Positions 22,215 through 32,033 of a DNA stretch of 64,000 bases are shown in pieces. Within the stretch, counting starts at the first letter, position 1. The number at the start of each line of letters is the position of its first letter. The notes beneath the pieces are model-generated. The model had not been told where the DNA came from and ran no database searches. It saw only the letters and a program-made list of their open reading frames with translations. The position numbers and the translations under genes are program-made. Source of the stretch: Annona cherimola (taxonomy: Eukaryota; Streptophyta; Magnoliopsida; Magnoliales; Annonaceae); NCBI GenBank assembly GCA_030490835.1, contig CM059972.1, forward strand, positions 50,759,563 to 50,823,562. Reading direction: 5' to 3'.

Positions 22215-23825
22215 TACATATATATTAAAAGGCCTCCAAAAATGAATATTTTATTTTCTAAAATATATATGAGTCCCGCGGGCCTCCAAAAATGAATCTT
22301 TTGTTTTCTAAAATATATATATGAGTCTCGCGGGCCTCTAAAAATGAATATTTTGCTTTCTAAAATATATATATATATGAGTCCTGCGGGCCTCTAAAAA
22401 TGAATCTTTTGTTTTCTAAAACATATATATGAGTCCCGCGGGCCTCTAAAAATGAATCTTTTGTTTTCTAAAACATATATGTGTCACGCGGACCTTCAAA
22501 AATGAATATTTTATTTTCTAAAAAATATATATGAGTCCCACGGGCCTCTACAAATGAATCTTTTGTTTTCTAAAATATATATATGAGTCCTGCGGGCTTT
22601 CAAAAATGAATATTTTATTTTCTAAAATATATATGTGTCTCACGGGCCTTCAAAAATGAATATTTTATTTTCTAAAATGTATATATGAGTCCCGCGGGCC
22701 TCCAAAAATGAATCTTCTGTTTTCTAAAATATATATATGAGTCCCGCGGGCCTCAAAAAATAAATATTTTATTTTCTAAAATATAAATGTGTCCCGCGAT
22801 TCTTCAAAAATAAATATTTTATTTTCTAAAATATATATATATGAGTCCCGCGGGCCTCAAAAAATGAATCTTTTATTTTCTAAAATATATATGTGTCCCG
22901 CGGGCCTCCAAAAATGAATATTTTGTTTTCAAAAATGAATATTTTATTTTCAAAAAAATATATATGAGTCCCGCGGGCCTCCGAAAATGAATATTTTATT
23001 TTCTAAAATATATATATGAGTCCCGCGGGCCTCCAAAAATGAATATTTTATTTTCTAAAATATATATGTGTCCCGCGGGCCTCCAAAAACGAATCTTTTG
23101 CTTTCTAAAATATATATATGAGTCCTGCGGGCCTTCGAAAAATTATATTTTGTTTTCTAAAATATATATGTGTCCCGCGGGCGTCCAAAAATATATTTTG
23201 TTTTCGAAAAATATATATACATGTCCCGTGGGCGTCCAAAAATGATTATTTTATTTTCTAAAATATATATGTGTCCCGCGAGCCTCCAAAAATGAATATT
23301 TTATTTTCTAAAATATATATCAGTCTCGCGGACCTTCAAAAATGAATATTTTATTTTCTAAAATATATATGTGACCCACGGCCCTCTAAAAATGAATTTT
23401 TTATTTTCTAAAATATATATGAGTCCCGCGGACCTCCAAAAATGAATATTTTATTTTCTAAAAAATATATGTTTCCCGCAAGCCTCCAAAAATGAATATT
23501 TTATTTTCTAAAAAATATATGTGTCCCGCGGGCATCCAAAAAACTTTTTTGTTTTCTAAAAATATATATACATGTCCCGCGGGCGTCCGAAAATGAATAT
23601 TTTATTTTCTAAAATATATATGTGTCCCGCGGGCCTCCAAAAATGAATATTTTATTTTATAAAATATATATGAGTCCCGCGGACCTCCAAAAATGAATAT
23701 CTAATTTTCTAAAATATATATGAGTCCCGCGGGCCTTTAAAAATGAATATTTTATTTTCTAAAATGTATATATGAGTCCCGCTGGCCTTCAAAATTGAAA
23801 ATTTTATTTTCTAAAATATATATGT
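22215..23825 (+). repeat. Satellite array B, copy 1: about 50-bp minisatellite
   Basis: Roughly thirty units, each with GAGTCCCGCGGGCCTCC, then AAAAATGAATATTTTA, TTTTCTAAA and a short TATATA run. CCCGCGGG is a perfect palindrome. Unit length changes by a few bases through the TA run; where it is 51 bp, a 17-residue repeat peptide appears open, which is why false ORFs occur. A related preamble (22100-22215) contains AAAGCCTCG and GGCTTCC variants. Confidence 0.88.
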
Positions 23826-24076
23826 GTCCCGGGTCCAGGGATCTCACGGGCCGCCATATATATATATATACACATATAAAGCTAAGTATTTTTTTAATGA
23901 TATATATAAAAAAAATAGATAATATATATATGAAGGCCCGGGGTCCCGGGATCCCACCGGGCGCGCCACGCATATATATATATAACTAAGTATTTTTCAT
24001 GATATACATATAAAAAATAGTAATAATAATATTTATATGAAGGCCCGGGGTCCCGGGATCACACCGGGCGCGCCAC

Positions 24077-24107
<31 letters not shown>

Positions 24108-24660
24108 ACTAAGTATTTTTCATGATATGCATATAAAAAAGACAATAATATATGTATGAAGGCCCGGGGTTCCGGGATCCCATCGGGCGTGCCACGCATA
24201 TATATATACATATGTACAAAACTAAGTATTTTTCATGATATACATATAAAAAAAAGATAATAATATATATATGAAGGCCCGGGGTCCAGTGATCCCACCG
24301 GGCACGCCATACACATATATATACATATGTAGTTAAGTACCTTTTTATGATATAAAAATAATAATAGTATATATATATAGGCCCGGGATCCCATCGAGCA
24401 TGTCATGGAATGGCCCAGGATCCCGAGATAAGTTTCTTCATTAAAAAAAAAACACCGTAACATCTCTCTAGAGCCTTACTCAAAAAAAGAAAGAAAGAAA
24501 GAAGAGAGAATGGGGGACGTTAAAAAAAAAAAGAGTGGCCCGAGGATCCCGAGATAATATATGTATATATATAAAAAGCCTCGAAAAATATATATATTAT
24601 ACATATATATTAAAAGGCTTCCAAAAATATATATATCATTTTCTAAAATACATATATATA
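23826..24660 (+). repeat. Satellite array A, copy 2
   Basis: Same unit order as copy 1, with cores at about 23829, 23937, 24042, 24161, 24277 and 24380. It is followed by the same poly(A), AAAGAAAG and ATATATATA stretch. Small differences from copy 1 are scattered, mostly in TA run length. Confidence 0.85.
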
Positions 24661-24947
24661 TATATTAAAAGGCCTCCAAAAATGAATATTTTATTTTCTA
24701 AAATATATATGAGTCCCGCGGGCCTCTAAAAATGAATATTTTGCTTTCTAAAATATATATATGAGTCTCACGGGCCTCTAAAAATGAATCTTTTATTTTC
24801 TAAAACATATATATGAGTCCCGCGGGCCTCTAGAAATGAATCTTTTATTTTCTAAAACATATATGTGTCCTGCGGGCCTTCAAAAATGAATATTTTATTT
24901 TCTAAAAAATATATATGAGTCCCGCGGGCCTCTAAAAATGAATCTTT
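24660..24947 (+). repeat. Satellite array B, copy 2, left part
   Basis: Five to six 50-bp units of the CCCGCGGGCCTC type, interrupted at 24947 by the complete copia element; they resume at 33749. The TCTTT target duplication (24943-24947 and 33749-33753) is part of the repeat unit AATCTTTTG. Confidence 0.88.
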
Positions 24948-25079
24948 TGTTGGAAACATGAGGAAAACTAGCTAAATCTATGTTTTGATGATTAACAAAT
25001 CAATTTGAGAAAATCTTGGCTACTAACAAGTTTATGAAATGTCTTAAGGAATATACATTTGAAGAAAATCAAGTTGGAA

Positions 25080-25935
25080 GGCCAAGTCGTTCCCCAAGTC
25101 GACTCCAAGATCGACTTCAATGTGCCTAAAACGTCCAGAGTTGAAATGGGAGAAAGAGCAAGTGAAGTCGCAGGTCAAGTCGACTCCACATGCGACTTGG
25201 GTAGCCAAGTCGCAGACGAAGTCGACCTCGCTATCGACTTCAGAAGTGCAAATTTGTCCAGAGCTGAAAGTTGGGACACGGAGCTGCCAAGTCGCAGGCC
25301 AAGTCGACTCCATGTGCGACTTAGGTGAAGTCGGGGACGAAGTCGACCCCAAGCGCGACTTGAGTTTGTCAAAGATCAAAGCTGCAGTTTCAAATCATTC
25401 AAAAGGACTTCTTCACTCTAGGCTCAAAAGCTTCAAGCATGATCAAGATCAAGTCAAGCCTATCAAGTCCAAGGAATCAAAATGAAGAACAAATCTATCA
25501 AATCAAAGGCAAAAGACATAAGCTTGCTTCAAACATTCAAGTCTCCAAAGCAAGCAAGTTCTCCAATGATTCACAGTATCAAGCAAAACCAAGAAGAAGC
25601 AAAGTCAAGCTTCTAAGGATTGCAAATCATGGAGCTAATACAATCAAGGCACAAGGATTCAGAAAGTAATACAAAAGAACTAAAGGCATGAAGAAGACTA
25701 AACAAAAGAGAAAGATTTCCAAAGTTCCGGAGTTCAGAAAATCAACTGACGAGGTGAAGTCGAAGCCGAAGTCGACTCCACCTGCGACTTGGGTCAAGTC
25801 GTGAACCCAAGTCGACCCTGACTGGAACTTAAAGTTGCGACGGAGAAGCGAAGTCGCACCCGAAGTCGACTCCATCTGCGACTTGGGCGAAGTCGCATCC
25901 GAAGTCGACTCCACATGCGACTTGGGTCGCAACGG
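25080..25935 (+). repeat. AAGTCGAC palindrome arrays in U3
   Basis: Two clusters (25080-25370 and 25755-25935) of units with the plan AAGTCGCA, GAAGTCGACTCCA, TGCGACTTGGG. The outer arms AAGTCGCA and TGCGACTT pair, and GTCGAC is the inner palindrome. Equivalent clusters are at 32166-32456 and 32840-32975 in the 3' LTR. Confidence 0.85.
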
Positions 25936-25945
25936 TCGGAATTTA

Positions 25946-26016
25946 TTCGAACGTTGGCGCATTAAATGCGCGCCACCAACCCTCTAACGTTCGGATTCTC
26001 TCCAAAATTATAAAAG
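25946..26016 (+). promoter_or_regulatory. Copia LTR core promoter
   Basis: TTCGAACGTT (25946-25955), the palindrome GCGCATTAAATGCGC (25957-25971), AACGTTCG (25986-25993) and TATAAAAG (26009-26016). The AACGTT arms flank the central palindrome as an outer inverted repeat. The matching module in the 3' LTR ends with TATAAAAG at 33056-33063. Confidence 0.7.
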
Positions 26017-26339
26017 GGAGTTATTGTAGACGAGGGAAGTAGTTGGAAAACATTAAGTGAGCATAACTCCTATCTACAAGAGCATTAAAGTGATCAAGCC
26101 AATCAAGAGAGGAAGAATTGTGCTTCAAGTTGCAAGAGCTACATTCAGAAACTTCAAAGCCATCATCTACAAGTTCTTCCCTGCGCTAAATCGTTTCTAC
26201 ACACCTGTAAAGTGTAGTTTATTTTTATTGTTTACTTGTTTGTGTTGAACTTGATTTAGCTTGCGTAGCTAAGATCAAGAGGTAGCAAAGTAGTGTGTGA
26301 TTGGAGTGTGACTCATCACCTACTTGTGCTAAGTGTTTG

Positions 26340-26439
26340 ATGCCCCCTAGAGCTAGAATCTAGAAGAGAGCAAGAGGCTCTAGTTGTACATGCCCCCTAG
26401 AGCTAGAATCTAGAAGAGAGCAAGAGGCTCTAGTTGTAT
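26340..26439 (+). repeat. 50-bp direct duplication in the transcribed part of the LTR
   Basis: ATGCCCCCTAGAGCTAGAAT recurs after exactly 50 bp (26340 and 26390), each copy followed by CTAGAAGAGAGCAAGAGGCT and CTAGTTGTA. CTAGAGCTAG and CTCTAG elements within each unit can pair. The same module, diverged, is seen in the other copia LTRs (for example 4600-4690 and 36330-36410). Confidence 0.85.
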
Positions 26440-26702
26440 TCGCGGAATACAATAGTGGAACCCAAGTCACAAGGAGTGTGAGCTTGGAAGAGTGGAGTAG
26501 GGAGGTTGCCCGAACCACTATAAAATCCTTGTCTACTTGCTTTTATTTCTGCTCTCTTTATTACTTTGCTTTCCATTCAGTTTCTTCATTCAAGGGGATT
26601 AATTCTACAAGGGGTTAAGTTTTTAAGTTACCAAAGAAATTTTTAAGAACCCAATTCACCCCTCCCCTCTTGGGTTTTGCCATATATTCGGGACCCAACA
26701 AG

Positions 26703-26714
26703 TGGTATCAGAGC
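26703..26714 (+). other. Primer binding site, initiator tRNA-Met type
   Basis: TGGTATCAGAGC, two bases after the 5' LTR end; the canonical plant copia primer site. Confidence 0.95.
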
Positions 26715-26748
26715 AGGTCTTTGAGTTAAACCAAAGAGATCTATTGAT

Positions 26749-28587
26749 ATGGCATCCCAATCGATTCCCGTTCCCGCTTTTGCCGAGGGCCAATCTTTTA
26801 CAAGGCCACCATTGTTTGATGGGAACAACTTTGGCTATTGGAAGCTTCGTATGAAGCAACTCATCGTGGCTACCGATATGGATTCTTGGATTGCTATCCA
26901 AGATGGTGTGATTTTGCCTACCGATGACAAAGCTTCCAAATGGACCGAAGAGGAAGTTAGAACCGTCAAGAGCAATGCCAAGGCAATGAATTCTTTATTT
27001 TGTGCTCTTACGGCTTCGGAGTATGATAGAGTATCTTCTTGTTTGACTGCAAAAGAGATATGGGATACTCTAACATCTATTTATGAAGGAACCTCCCAAG
27101 TCCAAGGGACCAGGAGAAACATTTTGATTGGAGAGTTTGAAAATTTCAGAATGCTAGATACTGAAAATATTTCTGAAATGTTTCCGAGATTTTCTAAAAT
27201 TACTAATGCTCTAAAGGGTCTTGGAAAAGCTATTTCTGAATCCGAGCAGGTTATGAAGATATTGAGAGCTCTACCGGATTCATGGACTCCAAAGATAACG
27301 GCAATTGAAGAAGCCAAAGACCTCAACACATTGAAGCTTGAAGATCTTATTAGCTCACTCATGTCACATGAGCTAATTAAGAAAAGGAATGAGGATCAAC
27401 ACAAAGGCAAAAGAGCAATTGCCTTGAAAGCTACACAAGACACGGATGACACCTCATCCTCTCAAAACTATGACGAGATGGCCCTACTCACAAAACGATT
27501 CAGAAAATTTGTGAGAAAAGGCGGAAATTTCAGAAATTTCAAAGACAGAAATTCCAGAGAGAAAAAGAAAGAACCAATCAAATGCTATAGATGCGGGGGC
27601 GTAGGACATATGCAAACCCAATGTCCTACACCGGAAGAAAGGCCAAAGGAAAATCATGAAGGCAGAAGATATCAAAAGGGAAGAGGCATGTACGTCAATG
27701 AGGAGACGTCATCAACATGCAGCTCTTCAACCGATGACAACGATGCGGCCAACTGTGCAAGAATATGCTGCGTAGCACAAATCGAACAAGAAGAAGAACT
27801 GCTATGCTTGAACACGACGGAAGTTTTGGAAGATCAATCTACCTCAACAAAATACACAGAAAGTGAAGAGGTAACTTCCAAACCTTATTCTCAATCAAGT
27901 TATTCTTCTTTTCATGATTGCCTCAAATGTGCCGAATTAGATGAACTACAAATTGCATATGATTCATTGTATGGGGAAATCAAAAAGCTAGGAAACAAGT
28001 TGATATTAAAAAGAAAACAATGCAACTGTGTTATCATTGAAAATGGAAAACTAGCTGAAATGTCAACAAAATTGAAAGAAGAAAATGAACTGTTGTTGAA
28101 AGAAGTTGAGAAACTGAAAAAGGAGAACGAATCCTTAAATGAATCATTAGCAAAGTTCTCTAATCCCGGTGAAAATGTGAAGATGTTCTTGAATATGACC
28201 TCACAAACAGATAGAAGAGGTCTTGGATACAATACATTTGAGCAAAAAGAAAGTGGTAAATCAAATGTGCCAATACATGGAAAATATCAAACAAATACTG
28301 CACCTATATACAAGCAACAAAGGAGAAATGTTATGTGGACTAGAAGGCCAACACTTGAACCAAAATATACTTGGAGGCCTACTCCTAGATTACCAATGAC
28401 TTGCAACTTTTGCAACAAAATGGGTCATAAAGTTTACAAGTGTAACTTTAAGAGATTGTTTGATTATGGTGCAAAACTAGTTTGGGTTCCAAGGAACACA
28501 AGATTTGGACTTTCTAAGTTGGAGCAACAAAGGTTGAATAATATTACTAACCCAAATGGACCCATAAAATGGGTACCAAAGAGATAA
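26749..28587 (+). CDS. gag: Copia Gag polyprotein, intact, 612 aa
   Basis: Start ATG at 26749, 35 nt after the primer site. The protein begins MASQSIPVPAFAEGQ and ends WVPKR. Residues about 20-230 form the capsid-like UBN2/DUF4219 region (FDGNNFGYWKLRM, then SLFCALTASEYDRVSSC). A first CCHC zinc knuckle lies at about 279-292 (CYRCGGVGHMQTQC), an acidic Ser/Thr-rich linker follows, then a coiled coil near 440-475 (KEVEKLKKENESLNESL) and a second CCHC knuckle at about 552-565 (CNFCNKMGHKVYKC). Gag forms the virus-like particle and packages element RNA. The stop at 28585 separates it from pol, which continues in the +1 frame with about 20 nt overlap. This is the only fully open gene of the element. 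Confidence 0.93.
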   Translation: MASQSIPVPAFAEGQSFTRPPLFDGNNFGYWKLRMKQLIVATDMDSWIAIQDGVILPTDDKASKWTEEEVRTVKSNAKAMNSLFCALTASEYDRVSSCLTAKEIWDTLTSIYEGTSQVQGTRRNILIGEFENFRMLDTENISEMFPRFSKITNALKGLGKAISESEQVMKILRALPDSWTPKITAIEEAKDLNTLKLEDLISSLMSHELIKKRNEDQHKGKRAIALKATQDTDDTSSSQNYDEMALLTKRFRKFVRKGGNFRNFKDRNSREKKKEPIKCYRCGGVGHMQTQCPTPEERPKENHEGRRYQKGRGMYVNEETSSTCSSSTDDNDAANCARICCVAQIEQEEELLCLNTTEVLEDQSTSTKYTESEEVTSKPYSQSSYSSFHDCLKCAELDELQIAYDSLYGEIKKLGNKLILKRKQCNCVIIENGKLAEMSTKLKEENELLLKEVEKLKKENESLNESLAKFSNPGENVKMFLNMTSQTDRRGLGYNTFEQKESGKSNVPIHGKYQTNTAPIYKQQRRNVMWTRRPTLEPKYTWRPTPRLPMTCNFCNKMGHKVYKCNFKRLFDYGAKLVWVPRNTRFGLSKLEQQRLNNITNPNGPIKWVPKR

Positions 28588-31500
28588 GGATTATTTGTTT
28601 ACTTTTCAGATTTGTTTAAAGGCAAAGGCAAATAATGTATGGTTCATGGATAGCGGTTGTTCAAGGCACATGACTGGAGAAAGAAATTTGTTTCACAAAC
28701 TTAAGCCTTGCAACGACGGAACGGTTGCCTTTGGTAATAATGAGAAAGGTAAAATCAAAGGTAAAGGAAATATTTACAGTAGCTCAAATGCATGTATGGA
28801 GGATGTTTTGTTTGTTGAAGGACTCAAGCATAACTTAATGAGCATTAGCCAATTATGTGATAAAGGATATAAGGTTGTGTTTGAATCATCTGTATGCAAT
28901 GTATTTGATGGTGAGCATATCATGTTTAGTGGAAAAAGACATGGAAATATATATTTGGTTTCACTTGATGAACTAGATGGTCAATGTCTAATGGCCATTG
29001 ATAATGATCCATGGGTTTGGCATAAAAGGCTTGGACACATAAACATGAGAAATATAAAAACCCTATAGAAAAAGAGTTTGGTAGAAGGCTTGCCTAAGTT
29101 GAAATATGACAAAGACAAAATATGTAAGGCATGTCAATTATCTAAACAACCAAAGATGCCTTTCTCTACCAAAAAGGAGATTTCCACCACTAGGCCGCTT
29201 GAATTGCTACACATGGATCTATATGGGCCATCCGACATTTTAACCATTGGTGGAAAGAAATATGTATTTGTAATTGTTGATGACTTTTCAAGATTCACAT
29301 GGATAATTCTTTTAGCTAGCAAAGATGAAGCCTTCTCTATGTTTGCAACGTTTGTAAACTTGGTGGAAAATGAAAAACAAAGTACTATTATGACTATAAG
29401 AAGTGACCATGGTGGTGAATTTGAGAACAAACGATTCATAGAATTATGTAATGAAAAAGGAATTCATCACACATTTTCTGCACCAAGGACTCCACAACAA
29501 AATGGAGTAGTGGAGAGGAAAAATAGAACTATACAAGAGATGGCTAGAACTATGCTAAATGAGAGCAAATTATCTAAGAAGTTTTGGGGTGAAGCTGTAA
29601 GTACAGCTTGTCATGTATTGAATCGAGTTACCATTAGAGCAATCTTGAAAAAGACCCCATATGAGCTATGGAAAGGAAAGAAACCAAACATATCTTATTT
29701 TCATACTTTTGGAATGCACATGTTATGTTCTGAACAATAGAAAAACCAACTTGGGAAAACTTGATGCTAAAAGTGATGAAGAAATATTCCTTGGTTATTC
29801 ATCAAATAGCAAAGCATATAGAGTTTTCAATAAACGAAACCAAGTTGTAGAAGAATCCATACATGTTGTTTTTGATGAAACTAACCCATGCTTTAAAAGA
29901 AAGGATGATTCAAGTGATGCAGATGACATAGCAAGCAATCTTGAAAAATTGCATATGGAAAAGCAAGAGGAATTCTTGGAGGAAATGGTAAGTGAAGGTA
30001 ATGACTCCTATAAACCTCCATCTGATTTAAAATTCAAACATGCACATCCAATTGAACAAATTATAGGGAATGTGTATGAAGGTGTAAAAACTAGAAGGTC
30101 AAAGCAAAATGTGTGTGGACAATATGCTTTTGTATCCAAGATTGAACCTTCTAATATTGAACAAGCTCTTGATGATGAAAACTGGATTATAGCAATGCAA
30201 GAAGAGCTAAATCAATTTTAAAGAAATCAAGTTTGGCACCTTGTTCCTAGACCAAATGATTGTACTATTATTGGCACCAAGTGGGTCTTTAGGAACAAAT
30301 TAGATGAATGTGGACTTGTAGTGAGGAACAAAGCTAGACTTGTGGCAAAAGGATACTCACAAGAAGAAGGAATAGATTTTGAAGAATCCTATGCCCCGGT
30401 TGCTAGATTAGAGGCAATTCGCATCTTACTAGCTTTTGCATCTCACATGAATTTTAAATTGTTTCAAATGGATGTCAAAAGTGCCTTTCTGAATGGTTAT
30501 ATAAATGAAGAGGTGTATGTAGAACAACCACCTGGATTTGAAGAAAAGGATCAATCAAAGTATGTTTACAAGCTAACCAAAGCATTATATGGATTAAAAC
30601 AAGCTCCAAGAGCTTGGTATGATAGACTAAGCAAGTTTTTGATTGATCATAACTTTCAAAAGGGAAAGGTAGACACCACTCTGTTTATTAAGTACAATGG
30701 AAAGGATATATTAATCATTCAAATTTATGTAGATGATATTATTTTTGGTGCTACTAATGAAACTCTTTGCCAAGAATTTTCTGAGCTTATGCAGAAAGAG
30801 TTTGAGATGAGCATGATGGGAGAGCTAAACTTCTTCCTTGGACTGCAAATCAAGCAATTAAATGAAGGAATTTTCATTAACCAGTCCAAGTATATCAAGG
30901 AAATGCTAAAGAAGTTTGGCATGGAGAATAGCAAAGGAGCAAACACGCCCATGAGCTCTACAATCAAGCTTGACAAAGATGAGAAGGGCAAATTAGTTGA
31001 TTTAAAATTATATAGAAGCATGATAGGTTCCTTATTGTATTTAACTGCTTCTAGGCCAGATATTTTATTTAGTGTGTGTATGTGCTCTAGATTTCAATCA
31101 TCCCCAAAAGAATCACACTTGGTAGCTGTGAAAAGAATTTTTAGATATCTAGTAGACACTACCAATTTAGGACTATGGTATCCAAAGGGCTCTAATTTTG
31201 ATCTAATCGGCTACTCGGATGCGGATTTTGCCGGTTACAAAGTAGATAGAAAAAGCACTAGTGGAACATGTCAGTTTCTCGGAAGCACGTTGGTTTCATG
31301 GTTTTCAAGAAAATAAACTAGTGTTGCTCTATCTACGGCGGAAGCCGAATACATTGCCGCCGGGAGCTGTTGTGCTCAATTACTTTGGATGAAACAGCAA
31401 CTTAGGGACTATGGCATGGATTTTAAAAATATACCTATCAAATGTGATAATACAAGTGCCATATGTCTAACCAAGAATCCAGTCCTGCATTCTAGGACCA

Positions 31501-31670
31501 AACATATAGACCTTAGACATCATTTCATTAGAGAACATGTAGAAAATCATGACATATGTTTGTTATATGTAAGAACAGAGGATCAAGTTGCAGATATATT
31601 CACTAAGCCCCTAGCAAAAGAAGCATTTTATAAGATTAGAAATGACATGGGAATGCTTGAACTCACTTAA
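28568..31670 (+). pseudogene. pol: Copia Pol polyprotein with three stops and one frameshift
   Basis: Order: protease (FMDSGCSRHMTG, catalytic Asp present), GAG-pre-integrase (WHKRLGH), integrase zinc motif (CKACQLSKQ) and catalytic core (HMDLYGPS, DHGGEFEN, TPQQNGVVERKNR), connector, RT (YVDDIIFG at about 30726), RNase H ([16 protein letters not shown] and STAEAEYIAA). Breaks seen: TAG at 29066-29068 within the pre-integrase region, a one-base insertion near 29711 at the end of the integrase region, TAA at 30219-30221 before RT, and TAA at 31314-31316 within RNase H. Catalytic residues of protease and RT are intact. The sister copy at 5490-8560 is open at two of the nonsense sites (the 29066 and 30219 equivalents), so these are private, late lesions. 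Confidence 0.93.
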
Positions 31671-32033
31671 AGCATAAATTGAGGGAGAGCACCCATTCAG
31701 GGGGAGCTAACCCACCTATCTCTTTGATTACCCTCTAATCTTTTTGATATATTGACAAAAAGGGGGAGAGAGATTTAAGGAGAAGAAGAGTATTTGAGTT
31801 GAAAAATTGAGTATAAGTCTTAATGATTAAAAGGGAGAGAGATGATTAAAGGGGAGAGAGATGTAAGAAGAGAAGAGTAAGAATGGGGAGGAGAGTAGGA
31901 TATGCTTACATGATATTTGAATGTTCTGTTTGCATGAGCATAAGCATGATTTTAAAATGCAATATGAACATATTATTTTTAATGAAAGGTATCCACTCAA
32001 ATCGGTTTTGTCAATCATCAAAAAGGGTGAGAT
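31671..32033 (+). other. 3' noncoding spacer with two polypurine tracts
   Basis: No gene. The upstream tract TTGACAAAAAGGGGGAGAG is at about 31753-31771. The LTR-adjacent tract is AAAAAGGGTGAGAT (32020-32033), where the run of G is broken by a T compared with the relatives. The env-position ORF of relatives is absent, although the surrounding spacer is conserved. Confidence 0.8.

Larger units (their letters stand above)
21366..24947 (+). repeat. Tandem duplication of the A+B satellite block, period about 2.45 kb
   Basis: The block beginning GGTCCAGGGATCTCACGGGCC near 21374 recurs near 23831. The landmark CATGTCATGGAATGGCCC at 21961 recurs at 24399. The poly(A) and AAAGAAAGAAGAGAGAATGG segment near 22050 recurs near 24490. 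So array A and the start of array B exist twice in direct orientation. The second B array is shorter and holds the complete copia insertion. Confidence 0.85.
24948..26700 (+). repeat. 5' LTR of the complete copia element
   Basis: 1,753 bp, from TGTTGGAAACATG to GGGACCCAACA. It carries AAGTCGAC arrays at 25080-25370 and 25755-25935, TATAAAAG at 26009, and a 50-bp direct duplication at 26340-26439. It has one more 39-bp array unit (near 25868-25906) than the 3' LTR. Confidence 0.95.

Noticed and set aside
22215..23825. CRISPR-like appearance of the 50-bp array
   Set aside because: Spacer-like parts are themselves repeated, the host is a plant, and there are no cas genes. It is a minisatellite.
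21288..24729. Ile/Tyr/Lys-rich ORFs in the AT-rich satellite
   Set aside because: They follow the TATATA runs and the 50-51 bp period and change frame with run length. No start context or domain.
21290..24947. Centromeric satellite
   Set aside because: Unit lengths of 50 and about 115 bp and the strong GC/AT segmentation are not the usual 150-180 bp type, and there is no independent evidence for a centromere.
26703..26714. Possible tRNA gene
   Set aside because: Only the 12-base primer-site complement is present; no tRNA body.
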